DNA of 64,000 nt from Hirsutella rhossiliensis (GCF_020360975.1 NW_025408680.1:1054001-1118000); one strand, 5' to 3'. Counted from the first letter of the stretch, positions 48,801 through 59,778 are shown. Numbers and translations: made by a program. The notes: generated by a model not told the origin, from the sequence alone.

Positions 48801-51800
48801 GCCACTGAACAGGACGAAAGGGATGACCGTTCAAGCAAATCATTACGGGCTTCAGCGATACAAACGAAAACAGCAACCGAACCGGCGGACACAACAAAAT
48901 CGACTGACAAGACCCACGTACTGACCAACACGGCTGTACAACCTGGCATCCGACATAAACAGAACAAAGGACACAACAAGAAGATCCGAAGAGTTATTGC
49001 CACTCTAAGGAAAGACCTCGAACAAATCAACAAAGAGCTCGAGTCAAGGAAACCAGCTCTCAAAAGAAAGAACAAAGCCCACAAGACAGAATGAAGAACA
49101 TCCCACAGGAATACCGGAAATACGACAAACTCTTCAAGGAAGAACTCGAGACAGGGTTACCGAACACAGTCAATGGGACCACGAAATTTGTCTCAAAGAT
49201 GGAAGAACGCCGACGTTCCATAAGATTTACAACCTAAACGAAAAGCAACTGCAAACGCTACGCGACTACCTCGACGAGAATCTACGAAAGGGATACATAC
49301 GAACATCAACATCCGAAGCAGGCTACCCAGTCATGTTTGTTCCAAAGAAAAACGGCAAGCTACGACTAGTTGTCGACTACAGACGCCTAAACGATATTAC
49401 AATGAAGGACCGAACACCATTACCGCTTATATCGGAACTACGAGATCGACTGCACGGCAAAAAATGGTTTACGGCCCTCGATCTCAAAGGCGCCTACAAC
49501 TTAATACGCATGAAAAGGGACACGAATGGATGACAGCTTTCAGAACGAAATTCGGACTATTCGAATATCTGGTAATGCCATTTGGACTCACAAATGCACC
49601 AGCTACCTTCAACGGATGATCAACAATGTCCTACGCGAACACTTGGACATCTTTGTGGTAGTATACCTGGATGATATCCTAATCTTCTCGGACACCCTAG
49701 AAGAACACAAGGAACACGTCCACAAGGTACTCCGCGCACTTCAGAATGCGAAGTTACTGGTTGAACCAGAAAAAAGCAAGTTCCACACACAGGAAGTAGA
49801 TTTCCTCGGACACACGATCTCACCAGGAGAGATACGAATGCAACAAGACAAGATCAACTCAGTCAAAGAATGGCCAACGCCAAAGAACGTCAAGGACGTA
49901 CAAAGTTTCCTAGGATTTGCGAATTACTACCGACGATTCATCAAAGATTTCGGAAAGATTGCAACACCACTACACGACTTAACGAAGAAGGAAAAAGAGT
50001 TTACATGGGACGACAAAGCCAACGAAGCTTTCAGATGCATCAAAACGACGATTACGCAAGAACCGGTCTTAACCACCTTCGATCCAGAACGACAAATCGA
50101 ACTCGAAACCGATGCATCAGACTTTGCTCTAGGAGCACAAATCGGACAGAAGGACGATGAAGGAAGACTACGACCAATTGCATTCTACTCGAAAAAGCTA
50201 CATGGCGCAGAACTCAATTACCCCATCTACGACAAAGAATTCCTCGCAATCATTCAAGCTTTTAAGGAATTTCGACACTACCTTCTCGGAAGCAAACACA
50301 AAATCAAGGTCTACACAGATCACAAAAACATCTCACATTTCGCGACGACGCAACAATTGAACGGACGACAGATCCGATGGGCCGAATGTCTATCAGAATT
50401 CGACTACGAAATAATCCACAGAAAAGGAACGAAAACGGTCGAGCTGATGCCCTCAGCCGACGATCCGACTACGACACAGGAGCACCTATTGTGAAAGGAC
50501 AACTCCTTGAGCTCAACAATGAAGGAATATGCAACAACGACAGCTTAACGCAATCTTCAAGGTCAATCCAGACGAAGGCCTTACGAAGAAGATCCAACAA
50601 GCCTACGATAAGGTTGATTGGGAACCACTTCCAGTTGTTTGGGAAGATGGCCTGGCAAAGCATCAGGAAAGATCTTTGTACCAGAAGAACTTCAGGACGA
50701 AGTTATACGCGAAATTCACGAACACCCGACACACGGACACCAAGGAATCCGGAGGACGATGGAAAGAATTCGACGAATCTACGACTTTCCACGGATGAAG
50801 AAACGAATCAGCGAAACTATCAGAAAATGCGAACTTTGCGCACGAAGCAAAGCTGAACGACACAAGCCATACGGAGAATTGCAACCGTTACCAGTACCAA
50901 AGAAACCATGGGACTCGATAGCTTTCGACCATATCACAAAGCTACCACCGTCAAAAGAACCCATGACCAACGTCAAGTACGACAGCATATTCGTCATTAC
51001 CGACAGATTGACGAAGTACGGATACTTCTTACCGTACAAAGAAGCAAGCAACGCAGAAGAGCTAGCATATGTGTTCCTACGAACTATTGTCAGCAATCAC
51101 GGACTACCGAACGAGATTGTCTCTGACAGAGGAAGCACATTTGTGGCCAAGTTTTGGCAAGCTCTCATGGCACAATTAGGAACGAAACATAAGCTCAGCA
51201 CAGCTTATCACCCACAAACAGATGGACAAACAGAACGACTCAACCAAACGCTTGAACAATATTTACGATGCTACATCAGCTACGAACAAAACGATTGGGT
51301 TAAATGGCTACCGACGGCACAACTAGCTTACAACAGCTCAGTCACAGAGACAACCAAGCTCTCACCAGCATACGCCAATTACGGATACAACCCAGAAGCA
51401 TTCAAGGTCACTCGACAAGGACCACAAGCGGAACGAGCGATACTGCAAGCAGATCAGCTACGAAAATTGCATAAAGAAATGCAACAAGAACTTCAATTCG
51501 TCAGAGAACGAATGTCCACTCACTACAATCGGAAAAGATTGCAGGGACCAATCTTTCAAGAGGGAGACATGGTCTACCTCGTACGACGAAACATCAAAAC
51601 AAAACGACCAAGCAACAAATTGGATTTCAAGAAACTTGGACCGTTCAAAGTCAAGAAAACCATTTCAAAAGTCAACTACGAACTTTCGCTACCAACAACA
51701 ATGCGGATACACCCGATATTTCATATCTCATTATTGGAACCAGCACCACGAAACGCCAAACCACAGGAAAAATCGAAGTCGACGACGATCAAGAATACGA

Positions 51801-51963
51801 AGCAGAACAAATACTGGACACAAGAAAACAAGGTCAGCAACAGGAATACCTTGTAAAATGGAAAGGATACGGACCTGAGGAAAACACATGGGAACCCACC
51901 AAGCACCTGACCCATTGTGGTTCGCTTCTCCGACAATTCAATCAACAAAGATCAACCTCCTGA
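45845..51963 (+). pseudogene. gag-pol polyprotein of young Gypsy, 13 single-base frame breaks
   Basis: Gag starts at 45845, 63 nt after the LTR. Order: capsid-like gag; CCHC knuckle (C-x2-C-x4-H-x4-C, 46687-46728); a long acidic linker; four C-x4-C units (47536-48160); aspartic protease with D-C-G-A at 48444 and L-V-L-G-L-P-W near 48670; RT (F-V-P-K-K at 49336, Y-L-D-D at 49664-49675); RNase H (D-A-S-D near 50111); integrase HHCC near 50720-50850; DDE core with S-D-R-G-S-T-F near 51123 and H-P-Q-T-D-G-Q near 51210; chromodomain 51793-51960. The reading frame steps 2,1,0,2,1,0 and so on in one direction, 13 times, with no in-frame stop between breaks. 6,119 nt plus 13 is an exact multiple of three (2,044 codons). 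Probably an intact gene in the genome with consensus errors here. Confidence 0.92.
47536..48160 (+). other. four-unit C-x4-C Cys/His array in gag-pol
   Basis: Between the zinc knuckle and the protease are four units starting at 47536, 47754, 47895 and 48126. Each is C-x4-C followed by [KM]-x-H or a close variant, and three end in a [WR]-H or D-W about ten residues on. This looks like a repeated metal-binding element. I know of no standard gag domain with this pattern. Confidence 0.6.
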
Positions 51964-52550
51964 CGAAATGGGATTTTCCGGCGCCGACGAATCCCCGAGC
52001 AACCCAAATTGGGCTAAGACAGAAGGAGACAACGACACCTGGGAGTACAAAGAATCCCAATCCTCGACGAAGTCCGAGGGTAACCGATCGTCGTGAGGGG
52101 AAGGCGGCCGCGCCTCCTCCACTCGTTGCCGCTCCTTCTCCGCCTCTTCTTTCTCGACACGTTCCAGCTCCTCAACGTTATCGATCCCACGGGAGACCGC
52201 CCGCATCATCTTTTCAAACCATAATTTCTTTTGTTTTCGAAGGCGCAGAACCTTTTCCTCGGCCTCCTCAAGCTCGCGTTCGAGCTTGATGTGTTGATTT
52301 GCAATATTTCGAAGCTGTGCCGGCGATACCCCTTGGACGTCGCAGCGGGAAGGTGAAGGCGCACGCATTCGACACAGCGATCAGAATCCGAAGACGACAC
52401 CTGGCATTCCCGGAGTCCGCGACGCTCGCAAGCCGAGCAAGAAGGCATCGTAAGAATGTCGGGATTCGAAAGGATCGTGGAAAGCAGGACACCACAACGG
52501 ATGGACGACGAGGCCTTGGCCCTTTTCTTGGAAACACGGTCAGACGGCAT
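51952..52550 (-). pseudogene. antisense Zn2Cys6-like, coiled-coil accessory protein
   Basis: Minus-strand gene between pol and the 3' LTR, about 200 residues, overlapping the pol stop tail to tail by 12 bp. The N-terminal third has C-x2-C-x7-C-x9-C-x2-C and a sixth Cys about seven residues later, matching the fungal binuclear zinc cluster pattern with slightly long loops. A Glu/Lys/Leu-rich coiled coil of about 70 residues follows (R-L-R-K-Q-K near its start), then an acidic Ser/Pro tail. One -1 break near 52352 lies between Cys 5 and 6, again at a short homopolymer. Start chosen at 52550; a CT-rich block (52563-52583, minus strand) lies just upstream. Zinc cluster plus coiled coil is the plan of fungal transcription factors; DNA binding is inferred. 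Confidence 0.75.
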
Positions 52551-52562
52551 GACGGACCATGA

Positions 52563-52583
52563 TGAAGGAAGAAGAAAGGGAAC
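52563..52583 (-). promoter_or_regulatory. CT-rich block upstream of the antisense gene
   Basis: On the minus strand a run of C and T (tccctttcttcttccttc) lies 13-33 bp upstream of the chosen start, typical of filamentous fungal transcription starts. It suggests the gene is transcribed from the 3' LTR side. Confidence 0.4.
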
Positions 52584-52654
52584 GGCACACACTCACGCAG
52601 GAAATGACCAGGATATGCGACACGGCGGCTAAAGCAGGTCTTGAGGGCAAGACC

Positions 52655-52668
52655 AAGGGAGGGGGAGA
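52655..52668 (+). promoter_or_regulatory. polypurine tract
   Basis: aagggagggggaga ends five bases before the 3' LTR start at 52674; the expected plus-strand primer site. Confidence 0.75.
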
Positions 52669-52673
52669 CCTGA

Positions 52674-53141
52674 TGTTACGACCCGACCAACGGATGTTAC
52701 GACCCGACCAACGGATGGCCATGACACGGGCCAGGGATGACTAACCGCTGAAGGATCACGTGACCATGCGAAAGGTGATCGGTGGATCGCCTTACGATCA
52801 AGCGAGCGGTGCTCGACGGATCGTTCATCGATCAAGGTGATCACCTCTGTGATCACCTCAGCACCTCGCGATCAGAGACGGGCAGTTGGGTATATATAGC
52901 TGCCCCATTTCACTCCTTTAGACTAGATAGCTCTTTAGCTTTCAACACAATCATTACGATCCCTATCACGATCTCATCTCTGATTCCGATCACTTGATTA
53001 CCTGGTTACAGTCTACGGTCTACGACCTCCGACTCATCACCAACGTGACATACTTATCATTGCTCAGACCACGCCCTGTTGTATCTGCCAACATAAACCC
53101 CACGACAGGTTTATCCCTTGGGAATATCACCGGTCGTCACA
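52674..53141 (+). repeat. young Gypsy 3' LTR
   Basis: 468 bp, TG start, CA end, intact. TATA box at 52891-52898. The 21-bp tandem unit at its start is present twice (52674-52694, 52695-52715). It shows the unduplicated hAT target gatcccta. Confidence 0.96.
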
Positions 53142-53146
53142 ATTAA
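53142..53146. repeat. attaa target duplication, right copy
   Basis: See 40690-40694. The sequence after it continues the RIPped chromodomain of copy 2. Confidence 0.92.
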
Positions 53147-53269
53147 GTAGAAGGGATATAGACTAAAGGAAAATACCTAGGAACTACTTAAGCACTTAAC
53201 CTACTATAGTCCTCTACTTTAATAGTTCTATTAGTAAAACCTACCCTAGGTATTATAAAATCGCTTAAC

Positions 53270-53880
53270 AAACTAATAGCATTCTAATTAATTATATTAA
53301 ATCTACTTATAGACTAAATATCGACCACCGCTTTAGATTCTTAGCGCTTAGCCTCGTTAAGGTTATCTAAGGAATAAAGGCCCTAATAGACTATCTCGGT
53401 ACCCTTTATCTTTAGCTAGCGCTTTTAATAGCGAAGCCGCGCTAAATAAGCTAAGGCTTTATTTAGGTTAGCTTAAGCTTTTAATATTCGCTCCTTAGCA
53501 ATTTCTTCTTCTTTATCTAATCGATCGGACTCTAGATTTATTCGGGATACTAGGAAACACGTTAGCTATAAATAATAAGTAGGATAACGAAGTTACCTAC
53601 GAGAGCTAATTGCTACGCCCGACGTATTATAGGAACGACCCCGCCGTATATATTCGGTATACTTAGAAGATTTCTCTAGTATTTTATAGCGGAAGCCGCG
53701 CGACGAATAAAAAGAATATAGTATAACGTCGAAACTAAGACAATTAATAGACTTAGCTAAACGAATACGCTTAAGGGTCTTACGAGAACGATCCTTTAAT
53801 ACGCGACTAGATATACTATTAGTAGTATATCCTAAGGGATAGAAAGGACGAAACGGGGAATATATATACGCGCGATAAGG
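53270..53880 (-). pseudogene. antisense Zn2Cys6-like gene relic, Gypsy-A copy 2
   Basis: On the minus strand, 53629-53718 encodes six Tyr codons spaced x2, x6, x8, x2, x6. Replacing Tyr by Cys, which RIP on TGC/TGT would convert, gives the canonical Zn2Cys6 spacing. The following Glu/Lys/Leu-rich stretch aligns with the coiled coil of the young antisense protein. Stops are RIP-type. Confidence 0.7.
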
Positions 53881-53950
53881 GTATATTTATATACGGCGGC
53901 TAAGGTAGTAGTAGGTCTTACTAATAAGACTAAAAGGAAGGGAGACATCG

Positions 53951-54420
53951 TATTATAACTACGGTTAGCGGGCCGTAGGAGAGCCGGCCACGTTTACGTA
54001 ATAAGGCGGCTCGGAATAATAGTCGGAACGAGAAGTTACTTAGGCTTAGCTTACCTAGAGCGTATATAAGCTAAGTAAGCCTTATATAGATAGATTACTA
54101 TTTAGGAGCATAGCTTACGAGTAAGCTATAGTAAGCTATAAAGGGGATTACGGCTAGGACCGTGATCTAAGGATAGTCTTTATAGGTATATATAGCTACC
54201 TACTTTTACTCCTTTAAATAGATAGCTCTCTAGCTTTTAATATAGATCTTTATTACGATTCTATCTCTAATTCTAATTACCTAGTTATAGTCTACGGTCT
54301 ACGACCTCTAACTTATTACTAACGTAATATACTTATTATTACTTAGACCACGCCCTATTATATCTACTAATATAAACCCCTCGATAGGTTTATCCCTTAG
54401 GAATAACACTGGTCGTTATA
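53951..54420 (+). repeat. family-A Gypsy 3' LTR, copy 2 (U3 type II)
   Basis: 470 bp, partner of 34134-34603, with RIP-type differences. Confidence 0.92.
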
Positions 54421-54425
54421 TATAA
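54421..54425. repeat. tataa target duplication, right copy
   Basis: See 34129-34133. Confidence 0.85.
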
Positions 54426-55360
54426 AAGCTACCTATCTAAATAAGAGCTTATTAATAATATCGGCTAAGAAGGTAGCGATCTATATAGTTTTAAAAGCGC
54501 TAGTTATTATCTTAGTTTTATTAAGGAAGATAGCTCCGTTTAAGTTATATAGCGATAAGGGAAGAAGCTCGTCCTTATTAAACGATAGGGTAAACTACCT
54601 ATAGGCGTTTTAGGGGGTACTAAGGGTTTTCCCTATAATGCCTAAAACTAAGGGCAGCGAGTCGCTAGTCGAATTACTAGAGCTTAATAGTAATAAGGTA
54701 TAGTTATCGAAGCGAACGTATAATAAAGTACTAAGAATAAGGCAATAAGAAGCGCCGACCTACTATAGTTAGATAGTTAATATTACGTTTCTATTAGTTT
54801 AGGTAGTTATAGGAGTTATAGTAGTAATATAATAAGCGGTAATACTATAAGGCGTAAAGAAGTATAGCTAATTACGTTTATATAGATTATAGGCTTTAGC
54901 TAAGGGAAGAGATAAAGGGGCGTAGTATATACCGTTTTCTATTAAGCCTACGTTAAGATTATACCTTTCTCTAGTAAGGAGGTCGCGGTAATTAGTATAT
55001 ATACTATAATTATCCTATTTCTACTTAGTAAATATAGCTATATTAGACTTAAGGTTATAGAGGAGCTTTGCCTTATTCCTATATAGTTAGACTACTTAGC
55101 GGAATCCCGTAAAGCTTAGGCGTAGCGGTTAGTAGTAGATTTAGTTAGAGAAATACTAGCGAAATACTAGGTCTCTACTACGATACTTATAGCCTTAGGT
55201 AGCGGGAACCTTAAATATAAGTATAAGAGGGGCGCGGTTTAATATAGAAAAGGGAGCGTAAAAAGATAAGGAAATTAAGTTCTTAAAATAAAAATAAATA
55301 TAGGTGCTAAAACATAGAATTAGGTTACCGTTCGCCGTAGGCGGCCTATTAATACTTATT
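54426..55360 (-). pseudogene. unrecognised minus-strand ORF, 5' part
   Basis: One frame on the minus strand, about 310 codons with RIP-type stops only, continues in frame into 34128-33136 across the family-A insertion. Total about 640 codons. It lies downstream of the Gypsy-C integrase in the same sense, so it could be a third ORF of that element or part of a neighbouring element. No domain recognised. Confidence 0.5.
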
Positions 55361-55499
55361 AGCTAGTTAACCTATCCTTAAACTTCTAGGAGAATAAATA
55401 GTAATAGCGCGTACTATATACCGTTATTTCTCCCTTAGTTATAGCGGCTTATACTATTATATAGCGCGCGCGCGGAGCTTCCTAGTATAGGTAATACGA

Positions 55500-58400
55500 C
55501 CTTATAATACTCCTTACTATATAGTAAATTCTTCGATAAGGTCTTCGGCGACGATATCCTTAGTAGCTACCTAGGAATTATAGCTACTTAGCTAGCCTTT
55601 TTAGCTAATAAGGTATTCTATATAAGCGGCCCCTTAGCTATATCTATAAGTTCTAGAGTTAAGAATTCTTTTAACTTCCTAGTAGTTAGTATTAGGTTCT
55701 AGGCTAGGTCGGGCGTTTAGTTATTTAGCTAGCTATAGCTACGTAACGGAAATAATATCGTAGTTATTTAAGGATCCGGCTAGGTTAAGGTAGTAGGCTA
55801 GATAGCTAATCTACTTAAGGACTTTAAACGGTCTTATATAGCGTTCCTTTAACTTTACTACCTATCTATCGGCTACGCTATATCCTTTCCCTAGCTAGAG
55901 CTATACCTAGTCTTTAGGTTTAAACTCTAGTACTTAGTACTTCGCGTTATACCGCTTTTTTATTCCTACCTAAGCTAGAGCAATCGAGATCCTAGCCTAG
56001 TCCTAGAGTATCTCCCTATCTATCTATAAGGGGCCTTCTTTAAAGTATCGCTTACTATTATCTATTTATATCTTAGTTAGTAGCTCGCTTAAAAAGGTAC
56101 TAATTACTAAGGAGTAAGAGTTATTAAGGGTAAATTAAAGTAGTAGTAACGCGTCGACCTATCGATAGGATAGGAAGTTAGTTATAAAGAACTAGAGCGT
56201 GGTTTTAACTACTTAGTTATATTATTTTAATAAGCTATCGGTCTAAGGATACTAAGCTATAGATACTAGTAACTTAGACTTATATACTATTTATAGTCCT
56301 TTTTAGAACGCCGAAAGGAACTTAGGGTCTTAGTTAGAGATAATTTAAGCGGGAATCCCTTAGTTATAGTATATTAACTTAGTAAATAGTACCTTAGCTT
56401 AGTCTTTTATAGTAAACTAGTTATAGCCTAGGATAAGGAGCTTTATTTTCGAGAACCTATTAGTTACTATTAGTAGTATATTATAATAAACCTTAATAAG
56501 TAGTATTTATAGAGTTCGGTCTATAAAAACGTCTAAGAGTCTTATAACGAAATCTATCGCGATTATATAAAAAGGTAAGGCTAAGGATATAATTAGAACT
56601 AACTTACTAAGGGCCTTTAACTAGTCGGTTTAGTTCCTATAGTAATTATTATACTTATCGATAAAGCTATTAATAAGTTTCTTAAGGCTAGTAATAGCGA
56701 ATATAAAAGATAACTCCTTTTATATCCTTTACCGTTTAAGGTAAAATTTACGCGCGTAGTTATTAGCGATAATTTCCTTAGCGTAGATAGTAAGAATATA
56801 GAGCTAATAACGACCTTTAGACTTAACTAAGTAAGGTTACTTATTCCGCTAAACGAATAAGAGACTAACCTAGGACTTATTATTTCTAAGCTACTTTAGT
56901 ATACTAGCCTACCTAGGTTCTTCCGCGTATACTCCTTAGATCTTCTAGCATAGGTTAGGTTAGATAAAGGATTCTATAACTATATATACGTATTTAACTA
57001 GCGCTTTATCTTCTTAAACGCGGTCTAATTCTCTAGGTTTATATTTCCTAGGTATTATAGATAGTAGTCGAGATAGTATATTAGTAAGGATATTTATAGT
57101 TCTAAGAACGTAGTAGACCTTTAAGGGAAACTAGCTAAGGTATTATAAAGCGAGTATAAGCTAATTATTAGTCTTTATACTAATAGTAAATAGCGATATT
57201 TACTTTAAGATTATACTAGTAGCGGCGTAGTTAGTTAGTATAACGACCTTTAATAGTAAGGTAGAGATAATATATAACTAGAGCTTTTAATATACCTAGG
57301 AAAGATAAGCGACTTTAAGTTTAGTAGGCTAGTATCTAAGTTCTTTACTAGTTAAGCGTTTATTAAGGTAAAGGATTAGCTAGATACTTATCTAGGGCGG
57401 GGTCCTTCCTAGGTTTTAGTCTACCCTTAGTATAAGGTAAAAGGCTACTACTATAAAGCCTAGCTCGCGGCTAGCGTCGATTTATAAGAATAATAGCTAT
57501 TATAGGTCGAAATAATATAGCCGCGTTAGTTCTATAAAAGCGTTTATAATATCTTAAAAGGCTTATTCCTTTACTAAGGAAGGTTAGTACGTTGCTTTAA
57601 AGGTATATTTATTCCTTACTAATCTTTAAGCAGCGCTTAACTATCCTATACTTCCTTAAGTATCGCTATTTTCTAAACCTAAAGCGCCTCTACTATCTAA
57701 GAGAAGTAAGCTACTAAGTACCATAGCTAGTTAACTAAGCTAAGCTACCTTTCTAGTACTTATAAGGTATTTAGAAACTCTATATCCTATAATACCTATA
57801 CTTATTCTTTAGTATTTATTAGGCTAATACTATTAACTTAAAATCCTAATAGTTCTATAAATAGGTAGCTTAGGAATAATTTCGATCTAGCTAAGGCTAG
57901 GTTATAGTTTATAAAGAGTTAAAAGATAGCTTAAAGGTAACGAACGTAGTTATCTTTTATATCTAAGTATATTATAATATTATTAATATACTTAAAGGAA
58001 TATTCCGTATGTTCTTAGAGGATTTAGTTTATAAATCTTTAAACGTATATAGGTAAGTTCTTATATCCTATTAAGGCTACTATTAGTCGTTTTAAGCCTC
58101 TATAGCTAATTACTATAAACCTTTCTTAATACTCCTTATAAATAAGGAACTAATAAAAGAAAGACCGAGCGTCTATAATAGAAATAAAGCGTTTCCCTTA
58201 TAGCTTTTAGATTATATCTCCCTAAAGCGGTATTAAGTAAGCGTTTAAGATAGCTATACTATTAAGAGCGCGTAGGTCTATTACTATTTAGCCCTTTTTA
58301 TTACTATATATAGTTTTCTAAACTATAAATATAAGGTAAGTAAATAGGGTTACCTTTATAGCCTATTTTATACGCCCTTTTTAGTATAGGTCCTTATAGG

Positions 58401-59327
58401 TTTAGTTAATTAGTACCTTATCTTTCTAGCTAAGCGGGTAAGCCTTAAACGCTAGTTTATATAAGTATTAATTTTCTATTAGCGGAATATATATATAGTA
58501 GTCTAAGTAGACCTTAATAGTACCTTAGTCCTTTTATAAGGTTAGGAAGGAAGCGACTATATATTAGATCTTTTCTATAAATATAGGGTCTTAATTATAG
58601 ATTTTAACGTCCTTTAAAGTAGTTATTTCTAGGAGGCTATAGTCTTATAAAATCCTAATCTTATAGTTCGGAGTCTATTTATATATCTATAAAAGGAGTT
58701 TCCTTTTAACGGGCTTAAGGCTCCCTTCCTTTAAGGTTTCTACTAATAGGTTAGTAACCTAGTATAAGTCGCTATATTCTATAGTTTTTTATATAGCTAG
58801 CTCTTTAGTTAGAGTTACCTTAGCTAGGTTTTCCTTTAAGTAGGTCGATCTATAAAAACTATATTTCGTTGCTAAGGCTTATTAGTATTTTTAAGTACTA
58901 TCCTTTCTTAAATCTAATATAGCGAGCGGTAGTATTAACCGCTATAACTAAAGTTATACCTTAGATTAGGTTATAAGCTAATAATAGGTCTCTTAGAAAG
59001 AATACTAAGTTACGATCCCTTAGTATATCCTTAATCTATACTAGTAAGCGTTCTATCTTATATATAGGGACGTCGACGTTAGCTTAGTACGTAACCTACC
59101 GATAGATCGTATAGCCCTATTAAGTTAAGTAAGCTATAACTATTAAGTTACTATATAAGCTAATAGATATTATTCCCTTAGAATTTAAAATATTAACTTT
59201 ATTTAGTACTAAGAAATCTTATTTAAGTAATAATCCTATAAATAGGGTCTAGACTCCTTAGGCGCTAATAGTAAATTATTAAACCTTAAATCCTATTCCT
59301 TATTTCCCTAAGATATTTATTATTAAG
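55500..59327 (-). pseudogene. Gypsy family-C pol relic (RIPped)
   Basis: Minus strand. RT active site reads Y-I-N-N-I-I-I-Y at 57979-57990, the RIPped form of Y-I-D-D. The integrase core lies at about 56650-55800, with readable V-T-N-R-F-S-K, I-S-N-Q-D-P-K-F and an H-P-Q-T-D-like remnant. A chromodomain-like segment follows (about 55720-55600). RT before integrase defines Gypsy. Sequence is unlike families A and B. No LTR was identified; the 5' side is cut by a family-A LTR at 59328. Confidence 0.75.
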
Positions 59328-59778
59328 GTATAACGACCGGTATTATTCCTAAGGGATAAACTTATCGAGGGGTTTATATTAGTAGATATAATAAGGCGTG
59401 GTCTAAGCAATAATAAGTATATTACGTTAGTAATAAGTTAGAGGTCGTAGACCGTAGACTATAACTAGGTAATTAGAATTAGAGATAGAATCGTAATAAA
59501 GATCTATATTAAAAGCTAGAGAGCTATCTATTTAAAGGAGTAAAAGTAAGTAGCTATATATACCTATAGAGACTATCCTTAGATTATAGGCCTAGCTATA
59601 ATCCCTAACGTTAAATCGTATAGAGCGTAGTAATCCTATTAATCCTAGATTACTTAGATCTTTACGATCCCCTTAATCTTATATCTATTAAATAGTTATA
59701 CCGACTATTTATCTATTAGACTATATTATATGCTTAATACGGTCGACCGTTAGCGGCCTAGTAGCTATAGTCGTAATA
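59328..59778 (-). repeat. family-A Gypsy 3' LTR, copy 4 (U3 type I)
   Basis: 451 bp on the minus strand; the U5 end tataacgacc is at 59328 and the U3 start (gtcgtaata on plus) ends at 59778. U3 as in copies 1 and 3. Only this LTR is in the window. Confidence 0.9.

Larger units (their letters stand above)
40695..53141 (+). mobile_element. young, un-RIPped Gypsy (Tf1/sushi-type chromovirus), carrying a hAT
   Basis: Normal base composition with abundant CpA/TpG, in sharp contrast to both flanks. 468-bp LTRs starting TG and ending CA, 5-bp duplication attaa, apparent self-primer site, polypurine tract, single gag-pol frame with chromodomain, and an antisense gene before the 3' LTR. Length without the hAT insertion is 7,828 bp. 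A single frame, self-complementary primer site and integrase chromodomain together are the traits of the Tf1/sushi group (established knowledge). Inserted into the chromodomain region of an older relative. Confidence 0.93.
34134..54420 (+). mobile_element. complete RIPped family-A Gypsy, copy 2 (host of young element)
   Basis: Two 470-bp LTRs (34134-34603, 53951-54420) and a 5-bp target duplication. After removing the young insertion (40695-53141 plus one attaa) it is 7,835 bp, against 7,828 bp for the young element itself. It is colinear with the young copy along gag-pol and the antisense gene region. RIP has removed nearly all CpA/TpG. Confidence 0.92.

Noticed and set aside
45845..51963. 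Programmed -1 ribosomal frameshifting between gag and pol
   Set aside because: There are 13 shifts spread over all domains, not one at a gag/pol border, and RIPped copies carry the missing base where checked. A programmed event would occur once at a slippery site.
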